Below, piece by piece: positions 9,692 to 16,748 of a stretch of 64,000 nt of DNA. How positions within the stretch are numbered: the stretch's first letter is position 1; each line of letters begins with the position of its first letter. The stretch is from Lactobacillus melliventris (GTDB lineage Bacteria; Bacillota; Bacilli; Lactobacillales; Lactobacillaceae): the NCBI RefSeq assembly GCF_013346935.1, contig NZ_JAAEEB010000009.1, forward strand, positions 20,203-84,202. Reading direction: 5' to 3'. The notes beneath the pieces were generated by a model. That model made no database searches. It saw only the letters and a list, made by a program, of their open reading frames with translations, and was not told the origin of the DNA. A program made the translations under genes and the position numbers.

Positions 9692-10339
9692 TTATAATTT
9701 AATCTGCCCGCTTGCCAAAAGTTCATCACATTTTTCAGGATCAAAGGCCTCTCCCACAGCAAAATCGTCTGGAACTACTAAAATTCCTCGTTTTTGTGGT
9801 GCGTGGGGCAACCCTAGTTCTCGTGCTGAACAGATCATCCCATAAGAATCCACATGGCGCAGCTGACCCGGCCAAATCATTTGACCATTTGGCATCAAGG
9901 TGCCAGGTAAGGCAACTACTACTTTTTGTCCTTGAGCAATGTTAGGTGCACCACAGACGATTTGCTGTTCCTCACCATGGCCAACATCAACAGTGGTCAC
10001 ATGCAAGTGATCAGAGTCAGGATGTTTTTCACAGCTTTTCACATAGCCGTAAACCAGCGTTGGTTTACCATAAGCAAGTTGATCATTAAAACCAACTTCT
10101 GCCAACTTTTTATTTAATGCTGCTAAATCGTCATTAGTCAACTTGACTTGGCCGTCTGCTAGTTTGTCATAATCAATTACCTGGTCGACATTGAAGAAAT
10201 TATATCCGGTCACATTACCTTCTTCATCAGTAATACGTGTGACATCACCTTTTTCTTCATACTCACTTTTGCCCTTATCCTGACCTAAAATCACAATTAA
10301 GGTATTGGGGTAGCTGCGTTTATTAATACTAGTAATCAT
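9692..10339 (-). CDS. ytpR: YtpR family tRNA-binding domain protein
   Basis: Stand-alone protein with an OB-fold tRNA-binding domain like that of the PheT N-terminus and TrbP; its function is not firmly established. 215 residues. An N-terminal DUF4479-type region (about 1-85) is followed by the OB domain (about 90-205), with signature phrases KHPDSDHLHVTTVDVG, IVCGAPNI and SYGMICSARELGL. It follows the thioredoxin-like gene by 21 bp, so co-transcription is likely. The YtpR-thioredoxin pairing is also seen in Bacillus (ytpP-ytpR), which supports the assignment. Confidence 0.92.
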   Translation of the reverse strand: MITSINKRSYPNTLIVILGQDKGKSEYEEKGDVTRITDEEGNVTGYNFFNVDQVIDYDKLADGQVKLTNDDLAALNKKLAEVGFNDQLAYGKPTLVYGYVKSCEKHPDSDHLHVTTVDVGHGEEQQIVCGAPNIAQGQKVVVALPGTLMPNGQMIWPGQLRHVDSYGMICSARELGLPHAPQKRGILVVPDDFAVGEAFDPEKCDELLASGQIKL

Positions 10340-10360
10340 GAATCAATTATCCTCTTTCAC

Positions 10361-10681
10361 TTAGTCCAGTGACCGCAAAAAGCTCTCAACTTCTTCTTTA
10401 GTTTTACGGTCCTTATTAACTAGTCTACCAATTTCTTTACCATCTTGGTAGACCACAAATGAAGGAATACCCATGATATTCATTTCTTTAGCTACATCTA
10501 CAGAACCGTCACGGTCAATTTGATAAAATTTACTGTCAGAAAAATCTTTTTCAATCTCCGGCATAAACGGATCCAAAAAGCGGCAATCTGGACACCAACC
10601 AGCAGAAAATTCCAAAACCACACGACCATTTTTGGTAATATCATCTAATTTTTCTTGATCTAATTCTTTTATTTGTTCCAT
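10361..10681 (-). CDS. Thioredoxin-like protein with WCPDC active site (YtpP-like)
   Basis: Small cytosolic thioredoxin-fold protein, 106 residues. The active site reads W-C-P-D-C with Cys30 and Cys33 instead of the usual WCGPC, and the cis-proline loop GIPSF is present. I chose the ATG at 10679-10681 (MEQIKELD) because GAGAGG lies about 10 bases upstream; an in-frame TTG at 10699 would overlap that site. It sits next to ytpR, as YtpP does in Bacillus, so it is probably the YtpP counterpart. The changed CxxC spacer suggests altered redox potential or partner choice (inference). Confidence 0.88.
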   Translation of the reverse strand: MEQIKELDQEKLDDITKNGRVVLEFSAGWCPDCRFLDPFMPEIEKDFSDSKFYQIDRDGSVDVAKEMNIMGIPSFVVYQDGKEIGRLVNKDRKTKEEVESFLRSLD

Positions 10682-10712
10682 TTTGAAAAAACCTCTCAAT
10701 CCTTATTATTAC

Positions 10713-11372
10713 TTATTTTACCCCAAAATCAGCATGCAAGGCATAAATTGGGTTACCTTGGCTGGCAAATTTGTGCTCATACTCGGTTTCAATATTTGAA
10801 GTTAAAATATCTTCTTTCTCATTATGCAGATCCACTGTAACAAAATCAAAATGCATCCCATAATTATTCATACTTTGAAGAGAATAAGCAAAAAGACCTG
10901 CATTATCTGTTTTAAACTGTATCTGACCATTTTCTTGTAAAACGGTTTGGTATTTTTGTAAAAAAGTCTTATAGGTTAACCTTCTCTTTTCGTGCCTGGT
11001 TTTAGGCCACGGGTCACTAAAATTTAGGTAAATGGTATTTGCACTATGTTTTTTAAAAAAGCAATCAATATTAGCAGCATCTGCGCATAAAATTTGTAAA
11101 TTAGGCAAATTTTGAGCTAGTTTTGACCGTAAAATAATTCCAGCTGCGGTCATCTGCAGTTCAAGAGCAACGAAATTTTTTTCAGGGTGCTTTTCAGCCA
11201 TTGTAGTAATAAATTTTCCTTTACCCGGACCAACTTCAATTTCTAATGGTTTTGAAATGTCAGCAAACCGCTTTGACCAATCAATCTTTTGGGTTGGATC
11301 TGGACGATCTATCACACTTTCTGGATGCTCTTGCACAAGTTTTACAGCCCACGGTTTGTTACGTAGTCTCAT
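10713..11372 (-). CDS. trmB: tRNA (guanine-N7-)-methyltransferase TrmB
   Basis: SAM-dependent enzyme that makes 7-methylguanosine at position 46 of tRNAs. 219 residues. The SAM-binding loop EIEVGPGKGKF is at about 44-54, and the family signature NFSDPWPKTRHEKRR spans 117-131. It starts 5 bp after the ecsB stop, so ecsA-ecsB-trmB is probably one transcript that continues into the thioredoxin-like gene and ytpR. No oddity is seen. Confidence 0.96.
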   Translation of the reverse strand: MRLRNKPWAVKLVQEHPESVIDRPDPTQKIDWSKRFADISKPLEIEVGPGKGKFITTMAEKHPEKNFVALELQMTAAGIILRSKLAQNLPNLQILCADAANIDCFFKKHSANTIYLNFSDPWPKTRHEKRRLTYKTFLQKYQTVLQENGQIQFKTDNAGLFAYSLQSMNNYGMHFDFVTVDLHNEKEDILTSNIETEYEHKFASQGNPIYALHADFGVK

Positions 11373-11376
11373 TTAT

Positions 11377-12576
11377 TTACAACTTCCTTTTCTTTACTTT
11401 TGCTGGTAAGTATAACCTTAATACCGCGTAACTGAAAACAACTAAAATCCCCATTGCTTCAAACAAGTGCAAACTAATAGGCAGTGTAATCAGCCATGAA
11501 ATGCTAATAATCAACCATTGTACCAACATTATCCCAGTAAGTGCAGAAACTAAGTCTAAGCCCCGTTTAGTGCGCGCGATAGGATAAACACGATACATGA
11601 CATTGCTGTCAAATTCATCAACCATCGGTACTAATTGGTAAATAGTTAAGAATACTACTAAGCAGGACAAGCCTAATGCCCAAAGCCAATTCTGCACTAA
11701 CCACGAAATTAGAATTGCAAAAGCAGTCATTCTAACTACTAGATTAATGTTTTCCGGATTGCGCAGAACTGAGCGCCTATACAAAAACTTATTAGGATTT
11801 TCCCTTGCCAAATTTTGAGGTAATAAAAAGTCCAAATATTTCCGTCTTTTAATATTAGTTTGCCTTTCCTTAACATCGGTGAACATACTAAAAGCGTTAT
11901 AAACAACGTTTTTACGTTTTTCTTCTTGCTCGATGGCAAATTGCCAGTCAAAAAGTGCTGCATGTTGCGGTTTTAAAATAAAAATGATTACAATAATTAA
12001 CAGCAAACCAGCAATAAATATCATACTTTTTGGTTTAAACATTCCCAAAATGAATAAAAGCAGTAAGAAAATATTCAAAATTGAGATAGAAATTTTACGG
12101 TTAAAAAATAAATTATATTCCATAATTTTCAGCTGCATCACTTTGGCCAGAAAAACAGCAAAAACCGCGAAAACATAATCTAACGGTTCAATCTTTGCCT
12201 TGATCGTGGCAAAAGGAAATATAATTCCCGCCATTAAAACTAAGCAAATTGTAGGTACAATCAAGCTGTAATTTAGCATTGGCTGCAAATATGATGCTAA
12301 ATTTTCATCTTCAGGCAGTAAAAATTGTAAATCAGCTGGTTTTAGCAATGTTACCAGTTTGCCTATTAAAAGTGGCAACCACAGCAAAACACCAACTAGG
12401 GGACGGTAATACCACAGATTTTCAGGCATAGTCTTCATTGCCTGTGCATACCAGAACATGAGTGCTCCAAAAAGAAAAATCAGAGCTAGGATAAAGAAAT
12501 CATTAAAAACCAATACTAGGTATTTCAAAGACTGGCGCAAGTTTTCCTGCAGCCTTCTTTTAGCCAAATCACGCAT
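11377..12576 (-). CDS. ecsB: ABC exporter permease EcsB
   Basis: Membrane partner of the EcsA ATPase. In Bacillus, Ecs affects protein secretion, competence and regulated proteolysis, and peptide export has been proposed. 399 residues, typical of EcsB. Several hydrophobic stretches are visible (about 25-50, 56-75, 105-125, 130-150, 165-205, 290-330, 350-390), with a basic cytosolic loop around 215-275. Its start overlaps the end of ecsA by 8 bp. The transported substrate cannot be read from the sequence. Confidence 0.9.
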   Translation of the reverse strand: MRDLAKRRLQENLRQSLKYLVLVFNDFFILALIFLFGALMFWYAQAMKTMPENLWYYRPLVGVLLWLPLLIGKLVTLLKPADLQFLLPEDENLASYLQPMLNYSLIVPTICLVLMAGIIFPFATIKAKIEPLDYVFAVFAVFLAKVMQLKIMEYNLFFNRKISISILNIFLLLLFILGMFKPKSMIFIAGLLLIIVIIFILKPQHAALFDWQFAIEQEEKRKNVVYNAFSMFTDVKERQTNIKRRKYLDFLLPQNLARENPNKFLYRRSVLRNPENINLVVRMTAFAILISWLVQNWLWALGLSCLVVFLTIYQLVPMVDEFDSNVMYRVYPIARTKRGLDLVSALTGIMLVQWLIISISWLITLPISLHLFEAMGILVVFSYAVLRLYLPAKVKKRKL

Positions 12577-13309
12577 TTTGTTGCTCCTGACTTAAAATTT
12601 GGTAAATTTGGTCAAATGAATCTGTCTCCTTTAGGCCATAATGCATGCGAATTTCAGCCAAAGTACCAGCAGTTTGAATTTTGCCATTATTTAAGACCGC
12701 ATAACGAGAAACTGCCTGCACACTGTCAGCTAAAATGTGTGTTGACATTAACACCATTTTGCCCTGACCAGCAGCTTCTTTAATCAATTGCACCAAATTG
12801 GCCACTGCCAACGGATCAAGTCCAGTGAACGGCTCGTCGATTACCAGCAAGTCAGTATTTGCTAAAAACGCTGAAACAATCATTACTTTTTGCTTCATAC
12901 CCTTTGAAAAATGAATCGGCAGCCAATCTAACTTGTCATCCAGCCTAAACAGCTGTAACAGCTCGTGAGCCTTTGCCCAAGCCTGTTTTTCCTTTAGCTG
13001 GTAACTAAGAATAGTCAGGTCAAGATGCTCTTTTAAAGTCAATTCTGAATATAAAACTGGCGTCTCGGGAATATATGCGACTTGTCTTTTAAATTTAGTA
13101 GGTTCAGCCGTTAAATCAATGCCATTTAGAGTGATTTTCCCTTTTTGCGGTCTGAGTAATCCTAAAATATGTTTAATAGTAGTAGATTTACCAGCACCAT
13201 TTAGGCCAATCACTCCTAAAACTTCCCCGGGTTTTATTTCCAAGTTAATATCTTTTATGACTGGTATACCCGTGTAGCCACCAGTCAAATGCTCAATTTT
13301 TAAAGTCAT
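12569..13309 (-). CDS. ecsA: ABC exporter ATPase EcsA
   Basis: ATP-binding subunit of the Ecs transporter. From the chosen ATG at 13307-13309 (MTLKIEHLTGGY) it has 246 residues. Walker A GLNGAGKST is at 35-43, the signature FSKGMKQK around 133-140 and Walker B LLVIDEP near 154-160. An in-frame ATG at 13342 would add 11 basic residues but has no ribosome site before it, whereas AGGA stands near the inner ATG. The overlap with ecsB and the divergent hit gene (next to ecsA in Bacillus too) support the name. Confidence 0.93.
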   Translation of the reverse strand: MTLKIEHLTGGYTGIPVIKDINLEIKPGEVLGVIGLNGAGKSTTIKHILGLLRPQKGKITLNGIDLTAEPTKFKRQVAYIPETPVLYSELTLKEHLDLTILSYQLKEKQAWAKAHELLQLFRLDDKLDWLPIHFSKGMKQKVMIVSAFLANTDLLVIDEPFTGLDPLAVANLVQLIKEAAGQGKMVLMSTHILADSVQAVSRYAVLNNGKIQTAGTLAEIRMHYGLKETDSFDQIYQILSQEQQNA

Positions 13310-13399
13310 AATTCCTATCTTTCTTTTAATGAATTTACTCATTTAATATGATAGCATGATATTAAAAGAAACTAAATTTTGAAATGTAGAGGTTTTAAA

Positions 13400-13831
13400 A
13401 TGGAAGATTTAGATAAAGATTGTTTATTTTGTAAAATTATTAAAGGGGAAGCCAGCAGCTACACTGTTTTTGAAAATGACGATGTTAAAGCATTTTTAGA
13501 TTTATCCCAGGTTAATCCTGGTCATACTTTGATGGTGCCTAAAAAACACATCACAAACTTTTTTGATTATACCCAGGCAGATGCTCAACGCTATTTACAA
13601 TATATTCCTACCATTGCTAACGCAATTAAAAAATTTGATTCGAGAATCACCGGTATGAATATTAGCAGCAATAATGGTGCCAGTGCAAGTCAAGTAGTTA
13701 TGCATTCACATATTCATTTTATTCCGCGATTTGAAGGTGATGGCTTAAAGATTGCCACCCGTAACAATGCGGAAAAATACACTGACGAAGATTATGAAAA
13801 GGTTGCTGCTGCCATTAGAGCACAATTTTAA
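13400..13831 (+). CDS. hit: HIT family nucleotide-binding protein
   Basis: Histidine-triad protein of about 143 residues; the family hydrolyses nucleoside phosphoramidates and related mononucleotides. The HxHxH motif is HSHIHFIPR with His102, His104 and His106. A Cys8/Cys11 pair near the N-terminus (CLFCKII) is typical of the bacterial HIT branch. The ATG at 13400 is preceded by TAGAGGT; the upstream in-frame TTG lies before that site and is less likely. It is divergent from ecsA, as in Bacillus subtilis, across a 90-bp AT-rich gap that should hold both promoters. Confidence 0.94.
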   Translation: MEDLDKDCLFCKIIKGEASSYTVFENDDVKAFLDLSQVNPGHTLMVPKKHITNFFDYTQADAQRYLQYIPTIANAIKKFDSRITGMNISSNNGASASQVVMHSHIHFIPRFEGDGLKIATRNNAEKYTDEDYEKVAAAIRAQF

Positions 13832-13840
13832 GGTGACAAG

Positions 13841-14182
13841 ATGAAACGTTTTAGTTTAGGATTGGCTGTAGGTGCTGGCTTTGGCGTGATCCTTTCACTG
13901 TTCAAAGATCAAAATGGCAACCGCCTGTTTCCACCTGTGCAAAAGCAAGTAAAGTCATTAAAAGAAGATATTAGTGACATTTCTGCTGCAAGTAGTAAAT
14001 TTAAAACTGCTCAGCAAGAATTAAAAAAATCTTTACCGCGAGCAAAGAAAGCTGTTTCTGAATTACAAAACGAAATAGAATATTATCAGATCAGCATTAA
14101 TCGTATCGTCGGCAAGCTGAAAGCCAAAACTGCGACAATTAATTCCAATAACGCAACTGAAACTAATAGTTCTAAAAAATAG
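13841..14182 (+). CDS. YtxH-like small membrane-anchored protein
   Basis: 113-residue protein of unknown function. The N-terminus has one short hydrophobic stretch (about 5-20, SLGLAVGAGFGVILSLF), and the remainder is a charged, coiled-coil-prone helix rich in Lys, Glu and Ser, ending in a low-complexity Thr/Asn/Ser tail. This layout matches YtxH/GvpP-type proteins, often found beside hit and prsA in lactobacilli. It starts 9 bp after hit, so it is in the same transcript. Its role cannot be assigned from sequence. Confidence 0.75.
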   Translation: MKRFSLGLAVGAGFGVILSLFKDQNGNRLFPPVQKQVKSLKEDISDISAASSKFKTAQQELKKSLPRAKKAVSELQNEIEYYQISINRIVGKLKAKTATINSNNATETNSSKK

Positions 14183-14296
14183 TAAAGAAACTCTCTTTTT
14201 TGTTTTAAAAAAATAAAAATGAAAACCAGTTTTGCCAGTTTATGTTATATTAGTTGTCGGTGACTTAATTTATTAAGGATGTGGAGAATTTATTTT

Positions 14297-15196
14297 ATGA
14301 AAAAATATATTAAAAAAGCTGCAGCTGTGATTGCCGTAGCCGGTATGGCATTATCAACAGCTGCTTGTTCTAATGGTGGCAAAACTGTTGCTTCTTATAA
14401 AGGCGGCAAGATTACCCAGCAAGAGTATTATGATGATATGAAAAAATCTCAGGCTGGTAAAACCGCTTTGGCAAATATGATTATTAATCGTGTTTTAGAG
14501 CAACAATATGGCAATAAGGTTTCAAAAAAGCAAGTTGATAAACAATATAGCAACTATAAGAAACAATATGGTAGTCAGTTTGATGCCGTTTTGCAACAAA
14601 ATGGTATGACTACTGCAAGTTTCAAGCAAAACCTAAAAACAAACTTGCTGACCGAAGCCGCCTTGAAAGATATTAAAAAGATCTCAAAGAGCCAAGAAGA
14701 AAAAGCCTGGAAAGCATATCAGCCTAAAGTTACAGTGCAACACATATTAGTTTCTAAGAAATCTAAAGCCGAAGAAATTACTAAAGAATTAAAGAATGGT
14801 AAAAGCTTCAAGAGCCTAGTTAAAAAGTATTCTTTAGATACTGGAACCAAAAGTAATGAAGGTAAACTGCCAGCATTTGATTCCACTGATACTAGTTTAG
14901 ATCCTGCTTTTAAAAATGCAGCATTTAAGCTAAAGACCGGTGAAACTACGAAGAGCCCCGTTAAATCTCAATCAGGCTACCACGTAATTAGAATGATTAA
15001 ACACCCTGCCAAAGGTTCTTTTGCTTCACATAAAAAAGAAATTGATGATCAAATTTATCAATCAATGTCTCAAGATCAACAAACCATGCATGACGTCCTT
15101 GCCAAGGTTATTAAAAAGGCGGGAGTCAACATAAAGGATAATGATCTTAAAGATGTTTTAGCTGCATATGTTTCTACTTCTACTAATAAGAAGTAA
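14297..15196 (+). CDS. prsA: Foldase lipoprotein PrsA (parvulin-type PPIase)
   Basis: Extracytoplasmic peptidyl-prolyl isomerase that helps secreted proteins fold after Sec export. 299 residues from the ATG at 14297 (MKKYIKKAAAVIAVAG), which has GGAG upstream; an earlier in-frame ATG at 14279 overlaps that site. The signal peptide ends at a lipobox-like LSTAAC with Cys24; the -3 position is Thr rather than Leu, so it is slightly off consensus. The parvulin domain covers about 146-240 (VTVQHILVSKK ... SGYHVIRMI). A strong terminator follows. Confidence 0.95.
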   Translation: MKKYIKKAAAVIAVAGMALSTAACSNGGKTVASYKGGKITQQEYYDDMKKSQAGKTALANMIINRVLEQQYGNKVSKKQVDKQYSNYKKQYGSQFDAVLQQNGMTTASFKQNLKTNLLTEAALKDIKKISKSQEEKAWKAYQPKVTVQHILVSKKSKAEEITKELKNGKSFKSLVKKYSLDTGTKSNEGKLPAFDSTDTSLDPAFKNAAFKLKTGETTKSPVKSQSGYHVIRMIKHPAKGSFASHKKEIDDQIYQSMSQDQQTMHDVLAKVIKKAGVNIKDNDLKDVLAAYVSTSTNKK

Positions 15197-15241
15197 TTAA
15201 GACTATAGCAGTTAAGATCGGCTCAATAATGAGAATATAAT

Positions 15242-15291
15242 AATCCCGTTAACAGTCATTTTTATAAATGGCGGCTAACGGGATTTTTTTG
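15242..15291 (+). terminator. Rho-independent terminator of prsA
   Basis: AATCCCGTTA (15242-15251) pairs with TAACGGGATT (15276-15285) and is followed by a T run. It lies 45 bp after the prsA stop. Confidence 0.9.
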
Positions 15292-15429
15292 CATTAATTT
15301 TTTTCTTTTAATGATAATTTTTTATTATAAGCTTCAGCTGACATTGAAATAATTTTCATCTAATATTTGTTTTTATAGTAACTTTCTAAAATATTCTGAT
15401 TGAATAACTAAGTTGACACAATTTACTAA

Positions 15430-15567
15430 CTAATTAGCAGTTAAACTACATAGATTATATAAATCACCTTTTTGCTCAATCAATTCTTCATAAGAACCTT
15501 CTTCTGTGATAGTCCCATCTCTCATGAAAATCACAGCATCATATTTTTTAAGATTATAAAAAAGCAG
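15430..15567 (-). pseudogene. Remnant: C-terminal end of an ABC exporter ATPase
   Basis: On the minus strand an open stretch ends at a TAG (15430-15432) and reads LKKYDAVIFMRDGTITEEG, then SYEELIEQKGDLYNLC and so on. This is the typical post-H-loop tail of an exporter-type ABC ATPase (the DxIxVxxxGxIxExGxxxEL pattern). No start codon, Walker A or signature motif precedes it, and upstream sequence loses the resemblance within about 10 codons. It is a gene relic left after deletion. The rest of the 15197-15770 gap holds only the two hairpins listed here and no supported gene. Confidence 0.7.
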
Positions 15568-15643
15568 TTTGATCAAAATTATTTTTACACTTATCAAAAT
15601 GTTGCGTGAACGAGAAATTCTGCTTCAATTAAGGCAAATGAAA

Positions 15644-15680
15644 AGGCAGCTAAAAGTAATGTCGTACTTTTAGCTGCTTT
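15644..15680. terminator. Perfect 13-bp hairpin between convergent units
   Basis: GCAGCTAAAAGTA (15646-15658) is exactly complementary to TACTTTTAGCTGC (15665-15677) with a 6-nt loop. The plus side is followed by TTTC and the minus side by CTTTTC, so it may act as a weak bidirectional terminator. It may have belonged to the lost ABC gene. Confidence 0.6.
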
Positions 15681-15770
15681 CTAGCTTTCCGTTTGTAAGT
15701 ATAAAGCTAATATTTTATATTTTTTGCTAACCCTCAATAAAGTTATTTGTTTCTCAGATGCTCTGAGGAA

Positions 15771-16748
15771 CTATTCTAATTTATGTGATTTAGCTAAAGA
15801 TTCATCATCTTTAGGTCTATAAAATTTCCGGCCACCCTGACTCATAATATTTTCGGTAAAATTGCCCGGTCGTGTATGTTGTAAAGCATTAGTAATAGCG
15901 TAAATTGACGCATCTAAATCATCAATGCGATGTAACAATTCTGCTTCAAGGAGTGCCGGCAATTTAGGTGAGCCATACTCAAATTTACCATGATGAGACA
16001 AAACCATATGACGCAATAAAAGCAAGTCTTCAGATTCAAGGTCAATATTTAGTTGTTGCGCCGCTAACATTATTTGCTCGTCAATTAAAACCAAGTGGCC
16101 AATCAAGTTACCTTCATTAGTATATTGAGTGGCAGCCGGACCAGTTAATTCCAATACTTTACCCATATCATGTAAAATACAGCCAGCATATAATAATGAA
16201 CGATTAATTTGCGCATAATTATTTGCCAGGCCTTTAGCATCCCGCAACATTGATAATGTATGGTATGCCAGACCTCCTCGCACGGCATGGTGGTTACTTT
16301 TTCCAGCTGGAAACTCAAAGAACCGCTTGTCCCATTTTTTTAATAAAAACCGTACTATCCGGTTCCAGGTTGGATTCAAAATTTCAAAAACGTACTGATT
16401 GATTTCTTCTTTCATATCAGCAACTTTTTCTGGGGCTGATTTAATAAACTGCCTGAGATCATAACCTTCTTCAGGGCCAACAACCCGTAGACTATAAATT
16501 TTTATTTGTGGCTGCCCCTGATATTCTTCCCGTTTGCCGTTAAGTTCAACAATTGTTCCTGAATTAAATGTAGAGGCATCTTGGTCATTGGCATCCCAAA
16601 AATTACCGCGAATTTCACCAGATGAATCACCAAATGACATTGCTAAATAGAGCTTACCCTTTTTGGTATGTCTTAGTTGCGAGTTCTTAATTAACACGAC
16701 CAGTTCTAACTCTTCGCCATCATTATAATCCAGCAAACGTTTATACAT
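15771..16748 (-). CDS. yhaM: 3'-5' exoribonuclease YhaM
   Basis: Metal-dependent 3'-5' exonuclease of Gram-positive bacteria (YhaM/Cbf1) active on RNA and ssDNA. 325 residues. An N-terminal OB-fold (about 12-90, with GNFWDA) is followed by an HD phosphohydrolase domain, with His163 (AYHTLSM), the HD dyad at 193-194 (ILHDMGK) and a further His in LSHHGKFEYGSP. It overlaps the end of the yhaN-like gene by 8 bp, so the yhaO-yhaN-yhaM order is a coupled operon, as in Bacillus. The 15681-15770 stretch after it contains no gene. Confidence 0.95.
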   Translation of the reverse strand: MYKRLLDYNDGEELELVVLIKNSQLRHTKKGKLYLAMSFGDSSGEIRGNFWDANDQDASTFNSGTIVELNGKREEYQGQPQIKIYSLRVVGPEEGYDLRQFIKSAPEKVADMKEEINQYVFEILNPTWNRIVRFLLKKWDKRFFEFPAGKSNHHAVRGGLAYHTLSMLRDAKGLANNYAQINRSLLYAGCILHDMGKVLELTGPAATQYTNEGNLIGHLVLIDEQIMLAAQQLNIDLESEDLLLLRHMVLSHHGKFEYGSPKLPALLEAELLHRIDDLDASIYAITNALQHTRPGNFTENIMSQGGRKFYRPKDDESLAKSHKLE

